Positions 1 to 9,409 of a DNA stretch of 64,000 bases are shown in pieces. The translations under genes were made by a program, and so were the position numbers. The stretch lies in assembly GCA_963693315.1 (NCBI GenBank), contig OY856186.1, positions 279,701,491-279,765,490 on the forward strand, given 5' to 3'. The DNA is from Diogma glabrata (lineage: Eukaryota > Arthropoda > Insecta > Diptera > Cylindrotomidae). Position 1 is the first letter of the stretch; the number at the start of each line of letters is the position of its first letter. Below the pieces are notes generated by a model that saw only the letters and a list, made by a program, of their open reading frames with translations, made no database searches and was not told the DNA's origin.

Positions 1-238
1 AAAATTGAAGAAATTAAATTAAATTGTAAACTTTTGTAAATTGCTTTAAATATTAATATTTGTAACTATTATTTTTGTTTTTTGTATGTGTTTGCAACCA
101 ATGTTGCTGTTACATACATATGTATACACATTGTAAATAAATTTATCTAAAATTTGTATAAAAAAAAAAAAAAGAAAAAAAAAAAAAAATATAACATTAT
201 ATCGGCATGCTGCAGTAAAATCGTTTCTCGTCATACAC

Positions 239-945
239 GTTTACATGCCTACCTGTGATTATAAAAACGAGGATGTGGATAGCGTTTATAAGAACATTGA
301 AACCATTCTGAAGGAGGGAGAAAAAGGCTGTTGTCATGTAGTGGGATGGATATGGGGACTGGAATGCTATTGTAAAAACGAAACCGTTAGAAGGAGTAAT
401 ATAAAAATTTGGGTACGGATTGATAAATGAAATAGACGGAAGACTGATTGAGTTTTGTAAAGAAAAAAATTAACAGCTAAAAGCACGTGGTTTAAAAACC
501 ATAAAAAAGTTACCAGGTTACATTTATAGAGAACATGTTAATTTTATATAACGACTAATGAGCGATATAGAAATGGGGTGAAAAAACCCAAACCTTACAT
601 ACAGCAGACATTCACAGTTATTATGTGTTAGTAATGTCAGAATAAGAATTAAAACAAAAAACAAGTAAGGAGCAAAGGAGTGGGATCTGGAAAGACTGAA
701 GTCTCTGGATGTTGAGCAAAAAGGCTTGGATATAGAAGCGAGATATAGAAGCGAAAAATAGGAAAGTTGAAATCCAAAATGGTCGACAACAGTGAATAGA
801 GATGGGGAAGAATAAATCAAAGCATAAAAACCGCGTGTGAAAGGATAATAGGGTTCAAGATAGGGGTACGAACCAAAAAACCATGGATAACCCAAATCAT
901 GATAGAGAAACTGAAAGAAAGACGGAAATTAAAGATGTTTAGTAA
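239..945 (+). pseudogene. Decayed RTE-type LINE endonuclease and linker region
   Basis: Conceptual translation in shifting + frames gives pieces typical of an RTE-like non-LTR retrotransposon endonuclease. They include a segment beginning MPTCDYKNEDVDSVYKNIE, then a piece reading FGYGLINEIDGRLIEFCKE, a TWFKNHKK piece around 485-512, and a linker reading EWDLERLKSLD near 680-710 and KKPWITQIM near 875-900. These match the usual order of the C-terminal half of an APE endonuclease and the region leading to the reverse transcriptase. Several frameshifts and stops are present and no RT core follows, so this is a truncated, dead copy. Clade assignment is from recalled family patterns, not a search. 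Confidence 0.6.
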
Positions 946-1289
946 TGGTGTTACGAAGTGGTTTGCCCTAAAAAAGTTCATCTGTTGAAATACTATCTCA
1001 TTCTTGAATCAATATATTCAAATAGATTATCCAAGACACATTTGATTTCTTTAGCTATTTTATTGCTATATTTTTCTAGGTTTCAACATGTTATAACTCC
1101 TTACGCAAGAGATGAAAAAAACAAGCTTGACCATCTAATTGAATTTCCATAAAAATTTTAAGTAAAAGTTTTATTTTGGTAGTTGAAGGTGTAATCGTAT
1201 TGTGTGATAGAGAGAGATGGTTACATGGTTACTGTTTTTGCAGCGAATTTTGGACAAGTGACATTCTCACTGGACACCGAGTTAAAGAA

Positions 1290-1935
1290 AAATTAACTGT
1301 TGGATAATTGCCCTGCACATTCTCACTTGAAAATATGAAATTTATTAAATTAGTGCTTATGCCACTAAACACGTCATCAGGCTCTTCAGTCGAAGGATAA
1401 GGGTGCAATAAAAAAATTTTTAAAATCACTATTGACAGAATTTTTTAATAGAAATTGTTAGAAATAACAATGGCCAGAGCACAACTCTTTCTAATTGGTG
1501 GATGCTATACAACTAAAAATCGTGTTAGTAAGTAAACCGGTAAACGTCGTATTTACATTTGATTTAGACATGCCTAATTCTTGCAAGTTGATAATGATGA
1601 TGATACAGTGATAGACGCTGTGAGTTACGATGCTGATGATGATATTCCACTAATCGAATAGGCCAAGTCTTGCTCCTCGATAACAACTTCTGTCAGTGGT
1701 GATAAAAATTGGGAAGTTTTTATCATGGCTGATAAATTATTATTCACAGATGAAGAACCCACATTGAAAGATATTGTCGACGATATTATAAATTTTCCTA
1801 ATATTAACGTATAGGTTAACGTAAGGAAGATATTCAAAATGAACCTGAGGAAACCATAAATTTTTCTCCTCAAACAATTACAGATACATACGACGCCTTA
1901 TCTACCATCATTAAATTGATTCTGATAAAAAATTG
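1290..1935 (+). pseudogene. Tigger/pogo-type DNA transposase remnant (C-terminal part)
   Basis: The + strand contains a DNCPAH motif at about 1303-1320, the second catalytic aspartate region of pogo/Tigger DDE transposases. In a shifted frame it is followed by a piece reading LENMKFIKLVLMPLNTSS, the usual continuation. Further down (about 1590-1800) comes an acidic stretch with DADDDIPLIE and FTDEEPTLKDIVDDI, like the C-terminal tail of Tigger-type proteins. Several stops and frame changes break it. The N-terminal DNA-binding part and the terminal inverted repeats were not found. A cellular pogo-derived (CENP-B-like) gene is an alternative, but the breaks make a dead transposon likelier. Confidence 0.6.
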
Positions 1936-2088
1936 AACACTTCGCATATTACGACATTCGGATGTCACGACGGATTTTGATGTCATTTTCAATGTCGTTA
2001 TAAGCGAATTACACTGTATTTGACAAAAAATGGAAATGGTTGCTTGGATTTAGTTTGTTATGTAAAATAATAGTTATTTATGTATTAA

Positions 2089-2188
2089 GGGCGTAAAGTA
2101 GGTTTTTTTATCTTGAGAGTGAAGTTGTTGCTCGAGGCGTCAGCCCAGGGCCACAAGCACTCGAAAGCAAAAAAGATACTTTATGCCC
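2089..2188. mobile_element. Short TIR element (about 100 bp, MITE-like)
   Basis: A terminal inverted repeat is visible: GGGCGTAAAGTA at 2089-2100 and TACTTTATGCCC at 2177-2188, extending imperfectly to about 20 bp. The GC-rich interior has gctcgaggcgtcagccc. A similar gcctcgatttgc core recurs near 11,505, 43,760 and 62,425, so a dispersed family is probable. No coding capacity. No clear target duplication. Confidence 0.5.
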
Positions 2189-2199
2189 GAATTACATAC

Positions 2200-4100
2200 A
2201 ATATTTTTTGTACGAGAAATATCCTGTATTATTTGCATTAATTAAAATAAAATAATACATTAAAATATGTATGTATTTAAATAGTAAAATATTTTTTGAG
2301 AAAATGGTTTAATCCATGTAGTTTGGCTTTTCATATTTATTTTTCTAAATTTCTATAGCAACCAATTTTTTTTAATTTCTATATTAATTTATTTAAAACA
2401 TTTTGTTTTTCAGTTGTATTTGATCTATCGTACTGTGAAGTACACATATGTTTAGTAAAACATATTTTGAGAAAATCATCAAATTCACGTAATTTTTTGT
2501 TTTCTATAATAATAAAATAAAGTGTTTGTCTGTCTGCGTGCGCTCTCCAGCGAAATCTGTAGCACACAGGAGTCTGAAATTTTGTCAGGAGAAGGCCATT
2601 AACAGGTACCAATGCACCTCGGAGCCGAAATTTTAAAATTTAATTTACATTTTTTATAATTAATAATTTTAATTTTCCTAATGGTTAAATGTATGCCTAA
2701 ATGTATATTATATTTTATACTTGAATTTTATTCAACTTTTACTCAGGTATCTTCGATCGATTTTTTTTCCGCAAAACAGAATTACCATTCAAATGGAAAA
2801 TTAAAGTATAATGTGACAAACAAATTCATTTAGATGAAAATTATATACATTTATACATTTATCATATACATACATGATACAATTGTATGTATCCAACACA
2901 TTACGTTGCAACAAATATTTCTAATTTACAACAAACACGTTCTTGGTTTGGTGTATATACATATGTAATACATATTTTATTTGGTTTAAATATATGTGAT
3001 ACATGTTCAAAATATGGAAAATTGGAAAATTGAAAAATTCTTTTCCTCCTTTTAGAAACATTGATGCAGCAAGTTTTTGCAATGGAACCTTTGTATTGAA
3101 GAAAAGGAATATGAACAATAATATCAAAGCTACAGGTTGAAAGTGTTTTACTTATTAAGAAAAATATGCGTCCCCATTAATTTCAAAAACAAACAAACAA
3201 TGTAGGTTATTTGAAGAAATCGGTAAAATATATGCAAATATGTCAACAAATGAAGTGATTTGACTGGTTTTAGATTAGTATATAAGTCTGGATTTATAAA
3301 TGATATTATTCTTATTATTATTTTTACAAATATTATACTACAAATTAGTCTTATTATTATGTTTGTCCAATTTTTTTTTTAAAACTCTGGCAGAAATGTC
3401 GAAATAAGACGATGGCCATAAATCGACAAAACCCAAAAAACGAAAACCTTCACTAAAAATGCTGTCATTCTTAGACCGGTTTTTCGATCAAAATCGTGTT
3501 TCGTATCAAACATCTGCGCTATGCATATTTAGTCTGCTCTTCAAAGTTTTCTTTCAGTGACATGCTCCATTACTAATAAAAGCACACAGAGCAGAGCGCA
3601 TGTAGACCATTGGAAATAGTTGGTAAAATATATTTGAAAATCTAAATTGACTTTATTTAAGATCAGCAAATAATCTGGATAGATTGATAAATGAAATTAG
3701 TCAACATGAAATGGTACTATAAAACAGTAAATTTTAGTGCGGTGTGCCTATTATGTATCGCAAGTATGACGGTTCCAGAGTAAGTCATTGATAACTGTAA
3801 CACCCAATAAACGAATGTTTTGACGTTCACCTAATTTTTCGTGACACATATTAAGCCGATTAACGCGAAAAATGGCAAGTGTTTAATTTAAATTCTCCGA
3901 TACTCTTTACCAATCACTTTCAAATGTTGACCTTCCTTTCAATTTTCAAACTATCTGGATTGATCAGCTAGAGTGCTAATGATCTCTGTTATTCATATTT
4001 CCCAAATGAAAAAATTAAAATAGGCTCCTTCTATTCTCATTACGACTCTTTGAAATTATTCTTAAAAATTCAACAAAATCTACGCACACAAACTTTTTTA
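2200..4100. other. AT-rich non-coding DNA
   Basis: No supportable gene. The short ORFs here lack family signatures and have the composition of random AT-rich DNA. The last few hundred bases, before 4103, probably belong to the Helitron whose 3' end follows, but its 5' TC end was not located. Confidence 0.5.
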
Positions 4101-4102
4101 TA

Positions 4103-4132
4103 GGCGTAGCAACGTACGCCGGGTCCTGCTAG
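4103..4132 (+). mobile_element. Helitron 3' terminus
   Basis: A 6-bp stem with a 6-base loop (GGCGTA gcaacg TACGCC, 4103-4120) is followed 8 bases later by CTAG at 4129-4132 and then a T. This is the classic Helitron 3' end: a short GC-rich hairpin about 10 bases before CTRR, with insertion next to T. The element would lie upstream and be non-autonomous. No RepHel ORF is visible in 2.2-4.1 kb. Confidence 0.65.
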
Positions 4133-5768
4133 TTTTAAATAAAATATGACATAACACATGTCTGTAAGTATATGTATGTTGTTTTTGGAAATAGGCAGGC
4201 ATAACGTATTTATATTTATACATACATATGTTTGGACAATTTTCTAATTCAAAAATAGGCATAAAGTATATTTTGTTCTTTTGAGTTCGTTTGATGTTGT
4301 CAAAAATATTTACGCTTTAGGGAGTAAAATAGTAATTTAAGGCATTGTTTTTTCAATTTTAGGCATTGTTGTTTCAATAGGAAAGAAAACTGCATTTTAT
4401 GGTTTACTCGTACAAAAATGTAATTTAATTAAATGTTTAATATTTTCAAATTTTATTAAATAATAGATTGAATAACGGTTGGAGAAAAATTTTGATGTTT
4501 TGCTGGGACTAAAAATGGATTTTGGAACTCGCAAAATTGCGGTACTCTGCTATCGCACCGCAACCCTTTAACTTGTCCCAAAACCCATTATTTTTTGTCC
4601 TAGTGAAATAAATAACTTTTTCAGTGTAGTAATAAATATTTCCAAACAAAAATAAAATAAACAGTTACATAATCAAAATGATTGTGATTGGGAATTTGTT
4701 CACGTTCAGTTAAATGGTTGCATTGGTTTATTGTCATAAACATAACATTAAAATATTGTTACAATTCTACATAAACGCATTGATATACAAAACAATTGTA
4801 TGCAACCTCCATTTTCTGTATAAAATATTTCATAAATAAAATCAATGTCACATCCAAGAACAAGGGTCAAAACATGAAATAAAATATATCCAAAATAATA
4901 ACGTAGATTTCTAGAGCTTTCTTTGTGGATTTTTCTAGAATATACGAGAAATTAAGCAGAATTATATATAAGGTATTACCTCCTGTAGAAGAGTTTAGTT
5001 TTAAATTAGAATGCATACGATACGATGATGTAAAGTTTTATTTCAAACAGCGATGATGTTAAGACTGCGATAGTGGAAATAGTTTAAGTATAATGTGAAA
5101 TGAAATTAGTCGGAAACAAAACGCGGTGTCGTCAACATAAAATCGTGTAAATAGAAGTTTTTTTTAAGTATAGTGAATTTGGTGTATTATTTTGGATGCT
5201 GTGGATTGGAAATTTCCACAATAAACTGTTAGAGTTTTTGAAACTGTTGAATATCCGTGTTAAAGAATATTGTTTGTAGAATTGTTTTCCTGTTGTTGTG
5301 AAAAAATTTCAATGTTGAATATTTATTAAAACCTGTGTTTTTGCTTGTGTGATCAGTGATCGAATCCAGAAGGCGATTTGGGAATTACGTTTATCGAATT
5401 AAGAGTAAGGCCAATTCGAAGAAAGTTTGAAAAACGTAACAATATTTTGATTATTAAAATGAAACCAAATTTTATATTCACAATATCTTAGTTTCAAATG
5501 GTGTTAACTTAAATAAATAATTATTTTTCTCTGTGATAAAAGTATCGATTCAATACAGTTATTATTTTAATCTCTTACTCTTATATTTCATTGTTTATAA
5601 AAATTAAATTAAACAAAACACAAACAAAAACGAATAAATTTATTTTACTGTTGACCGGATGAAAGGATCCTCCAGCTAGGGAAATTATTCGTTGTTTTTT
5701 CAAATTCCAACTATTTCATGGGGTGTTTGTTGTTTTTTCCATCGATAAATGAACAATATTAGTTGAAG
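4133..5768. other. AT-rich non-coding DNA with one dispersed repeat
   Basis: No supportable gene. Bases about 4430-4610 are related, in reverse orientation, to about 41,700-41,890. Shared pieces include aacggttgga with ttttattaaataatagat, and tggattttggaact with its inverse. This is a dispersed non-coding repeat family of unknown class. Confidence 0.4.
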
Positions 5769-8700
5769 GGAGGGATCGATTTTGATCGATTATGATCAAT
5801 GTTGATCTACGGGTCTGACTACCCTGCGTACTCCAGTCCCTGCCATTGACATATGAGTTAGCGTGAGATATCACATACCACTGGCAATGGCAGGAGATGT
5901 CATTAGCCAAGATGATATCTTAGGGTGCTGGCGGACGAACTTTAATTAGTCAACGGCAGCACTTCCAGTCTTAGCTGGGCAGCGTTCCGTAGCGGTACCG
6001 CTCATTAGCTCTTCCGAGGAATCGAACCAACACGTAGTTATGTGTGGGCTTTGTGCCTCGGTTGAGGTGGTGGGCGGTGCGTCTGGGGTGCGCTGCATCA
6101 GCTGGATTATTGGCATTTAGTTTTGTTTTGTTTTCTGCAAATTTCTCACAATTTGTTTTTCACTTATTATTTTGTTATTATTTCTTCATCTTATCATGAA
6201 ATATTGGCATATGTCATATTTTGTAGTATGATAGGATTTTTTACTTAGTTATGCATTTTAAAATAAAACACAAAAAAATAAAAATAAACATTTTGATATA
6301 TATATGGCAGTACAACCGAAAAAAAATAAGTCTGCAAGTGGTAAAGCAAATTTGCGCAATCCACCCGCCCATAAAGCGGCATGTCCACGGAATTTGCAGG
6401 GACAAAACATATATGAATCAATAAAAAATTTTAAAATACATGTTCAAAACATCTGCCGATTGAACGCTAACCATGACCACGTGCAACATCATCTTGAGCA
6501 CGACAAACCGAACATTCTATTCCTTACAGAAACACAAGTTTCTGAAAATTTTCTCTTTATAGAATCGCTTAATTCCAAATATAGGCTCGAATCAGCTTTC
6601 AAACTCCATCAGGGCGTATGCGCATTCATTCATGAGAGTGTTGCGTACACGCGCTTTCCAAATTTTGAACTACACGGTGACGGCTTCAATACAATGGTTT
6701 TAAAGATTTGTCTTCCAGAAATGACTTTTTTTACAATAGCTTTATACCGGTCCCCCAACAAACGTAACCCAAACTTTTTTAATATACTGACAAAAATTAT
6801 GGACGAGATTAGAGCAAAGTCCCCTAATTGTGAAGTTATCGTTACCGGTGACTTCAACGTCCACAACAAATCATGGTTGGAATTCTCCAAATCGACCGAC
6901 GATGTTGACAATAGTGGAAAACTGGCAGAAATTTTTGCCGCGTCTCAGGGCCTATTCCAAATTGTTAAAAGCCCGACTTTCACTCCCCGTAATGGCGGTG
7001 ATAATAGTTTTCTACTAGATCTCTATCTTACCACAATGCCAGATATTACGAGTGTCGATGTTGCGAAAGGTAGTATTGGAAATTCTGATCATTATTTAAT
7101 CTCATCAGTTATCAAAACTGATTTACTTAAAACTACAGCTCCCAAACCCCGTAAAATATTTCACTACTCAAAAATGGACAAGAGTGGTCTTCAAAATTTT
7201 TTCCATGGTTTCCCTTTCGACCGTCATTGTTTTTACACTGACAATGTAAATGTTTCTGCTCAAAACTTTACAGAAACCATCCAATTTGCTATCAATAAAT
7301 TTGTCCCTTTCTCCATAGTAAAACCCAAACAAAAATACTTGTATTCGAAAGCTGCCAAAACGGCACTTAGAAACAAACGTAGATCATTTAATATTTGGAT
7401 TCATAACAAAACTCCCACTAATCGATCCCAATATCTAAAGGCCAACAAAATATCTAATCAGATTATCTCAAACGAAAAGTCCGAAATTGACAGAGCGAAA
7501 GCCTCAAAACTTACGTCTATGTCTGTTTCTGACAAGAGTTTCTACAGTGCCATTAATTCTTTAAATTCTGGTACAAAATTTTCTATTCCCCCTATTATTG
7601 ATGGTGATTTAATCGTCAATGATCCCGCAAGAAAAGCTAACTTGTTCGCTGAACGCTTTGCTCTGAACTCCACTGTTTTGGAAACTCCTAAAGAAATACC
7701 CCAAATCCAGTCTTCAGGAGTTAATATGAATGAACTTCACTTCAAACCCAAAATAGTCGCTAAACTTTTAAAGGGGTTAAACATCAACAAAGCATCAGGA
7801 ATGGACAATATTCCACCCATTATTTTAAAAACCTTTTCCAAAGAACTTGCACCAACTTTAACTAAAATATTCTACCAATCCTACAAATCTGGTATATTTC
7901 CCTCGTGCTGGAAGTTGGCAAATGTCCAGCCCGTCCCAAAAAAGGGACCAAAATCCGATATCTCAAATTATAGGCCAATAGCTTTACTATCGGTCCTATC
8001 CAAAGTCTATGAGCATTATATTAATACACATATTTCAAAATTTCTGGAAGAAAATCATTTAATATCCGACAGCCAATACGGTTTTCGAAACAAAAGATCA
8101 ACTACCGATCTATTAAACTATGTAGCGCATTGTTGGAACAGCATACTTGATAAAGGTGGTGAAACATACGTTATCGCTTTAGACATCTCCAAGGCATTCG
8201 ATCGAGTCTGGCATGCCAACTTAATCAACAAGCTCGTTGCGTACGGTTTTCATCCCAATGTTGTGAAGCTGATTCAAAATTTTCTATCCGACCGATACAT
8301 TTCGGTCTCCTTAGACGGATATTCTTCTGAGTCTAAACTAATTAACGCTGGTGTACCCCAAGGCTCAGTATTGTCCCCAACCCTATTTTTGATTTATATC
8401 AACGAATTGTTGAAAATCACCAGCAACCCAATAAATAGTTTTGCAGATGATAGTACTCTGCACAAGTCGTTCGAGCCCCTTCCTTCAAAAGGTAAAATGC
8501 ACGAACGAATTAATCCTGCCCGGAGAGACGCTGCCATAAACGTGAACAAAGACCTGAATAAAGTCGCCGACTGGGGTGACCAAAACCTTGTCAATTTCAA
8601 CTCCACCAAAACACAGCTGTTGATTGTTTCCAGATTAAAGACCGAGTTCCCCAAAGATATTTTATTTAGTATGTGTGATGAACCAATAGGTGAATGTAAA

Positions 8701-9409
8701 AACATTCGTTTATTGGGTGTCGCAGTTTCAAATGACCTACTCTGGAACGATCATGTAATGGCGATGGCAAAAAGCGCGTCTAAAAAACTCGGCCTCCTAA
8801 ATAGATGCAAAAAATTTTTCACTCCATACCAATTGCTCCATGTTTATAAGTCCTATATTCGTCCCTGTATGGAGTACTGCTGTCAAGTTTGGGGTGCTGC
8901 CTCTGTTTCCATCTTGGCCCTCTTGGACTCTGTTCAAAAGCGAGCTATACGAATTGTAGGTGATCGAACTTTGACATCAAAACTTGATTCCCTACAACAT
9001 CGTCGCACTGTTGCTGACCTCGTTGTTTTTTACAAATATCGTCATCAGCAGTGCTCAGATGAAATCAGCGGCATCATGCCTCAGACTTATTCTTACCCCC
9101 GTTCCACTCGGCAATCGGCTGCCGCAACCAGTGAAACGGTAAAGATCCCGCGCTGTCATACTGGCAGATCGCAGAGAGACTTCTTTGTCCGAACTGCGTA
9201 CAAATGGAATAGTTTGCCGGAACACTTAGTCTCAGGTGGCTTCAACCCACAGATGTTTAAAAAAAGCGTTAATCTACACCTCAGAACGCCAGTTGTTGTG
9301 GGACCCAGGTCTAGACCTAGGTCTTAAAAGGTATTTATGTGTTGTTGTGACACATATTCTAAACCCTATTACACAACACATTTTATTAAAAAAAAAAAAA
9401 AAAAAAAAA
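5769..9409 (+). mobile_element. LINE-1 copy 1: full-length non-LTR retrotransposon
   Basis: The 5' boundary is set by where this copy and the one at 38,776 begin to match (GGAGGGATCG at 5769). The 3' boundary is a poly(A) run ending at 9409. It has a GC-richer 5' UTR of about 535 bp, a single long ORF (6304-9327) and a short 3' UTR containing gacctaggtcttaaaagg. There is no separate ORF1. The 5' UTR starts with four GATC motifs spaced 10 to 12 bp. A third, truncated copy lies at 13,771. No unambiguous target site duplication was found. Confidence 0.9.
6304..9327 (+). CDS. LINE-1 endonuclease/reverse transcriptase, intact
   Basis: This 1007-residue polyprotein should nick target DNA and prime reverse transcription of its own RNA (target-primed reverse transcription in the nucleus). 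The APE-type endonuclease occupies about residues 44-270: VQNICRLN with N49, FLTETQV with E76, VTGDFNVHNKSW around 180-191, and SDHYLI at 261. The reverse transcriptase spans about 480-780: ALDISKAFDRVW (motif A, about 625), AGVPQGSVLSP (motif B) and FADDS (motif C, about 712). A C-terminal region rich in His, Cys and Trp ends with YKWNSLPEHLV. The start follows a TATATATATG stretch; the first 40 residues are basic and low-complexity, so a later start is possible. Its clade (Jockey/CR1/I group) cannot be fixed by eye. With all catalytic motifs present and no stops, it could be a source copy. Confidence 0.9.
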   Translation: MAVQPKKNKSASGKANLRNPPAHKAACPRNLQGQNIYESIKNFKIHVQNICRLNANHDHVQHHLEHDKPNILFLTETQVSENFLFIESLNSKYRLESAFKLHQGVCAFIHESVAYTRFPNFELHGDGFNTMVLKICLPEMTFFTIALYRSPNKRNPNFFNILTKIMDEIRAKSPNCEVIVTGDFNVHNKSWLEFSKSTDDVDNSGKLAEIFAASQGLFQIVKSPTFTPRNGGDNSFLLDLYLTTMPDITSVDVAKGSIGNSDHYLISSVIKTDLLKTTAPKPRKIFHYSKMDKSGLQNFFHGFPFDRHCFYTDNVNVSAQNFTETIQFAINKFVPFSIVKPKQKYLYSKAAKTALRNKRRSFNIWIHNKTPTNRSQYLKANKISNQIISNEKSEIDRAKASKLTSMSVSDKSFYSAINSLNSGTKFSIPPIIDGDLIVNDPARKANLFAERFALNSTVLETPKEIPQIQSSGVNMNELHFKPKIVAKLLKGLNINKASGMDNIPPIILKTFSKELAPTLTKIFYQSYKSGIFPSCWKLANVQPVPKKGPKSDISNYRPIALLSVLSKVYEHYINTHISKFLEENHLISDSQYGFRNKRSTTDLLNYVAHCWNSILDKGGETYVIALDISKAFDRVWHANLINKLVAYGFHPNVVKLIQNFLSDRYISVSLDGYSSESKLINAGVPQGSVLSPTLFLIYINELLKITSNPINSFADDSTLHKSFEPLPSKGKMHERINPARRDAAINVNKDLNKVADWGDQNLVNFNSTKTQLLIVSRLKTEFPKDILFSMCDEPIGECKNIRLLGVAVSNDLLWNDHVMAMAKSASKKLGLLNRCKKFFTPYQLLHVYKSYIRPCMEYCCQVWGAASVSILALLDSVQKRAIRIVGDRTLTSKLDSLQHRRTVADLVVFYKYRHQQCSDEISGIMPQTYSYPRSTRQSAAATSETVKIPRCHTGRSQRDFFVRTAYKWNSLPEHLVSGGFNPQMFKKSVNLHLRTPVVVGPRSRPRS

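Noticed and set aside
245..430. 61-residue ORF as an independent small gene
   Set aside because: The similarity continues in other frames downstream in the pattern of an RTE endonuclease, so it is a LINE relic.
6015..6030. Minus-strand GGTTCGATTCC, a perfect tRNA B-box, in the LINE-1 5' UTR
   Set aside because: No T-arm stem, no A-box and no tRNA fold around it; the base is changed in copy 2. Not a tRNA or pol III promoter on this evidence.
6630..6911. Minus-strand 93-codon ORF (also at 39,626-39,907)
   Set aside because: Antisense shadow of the LINE-1 endonuclease coding sequence.
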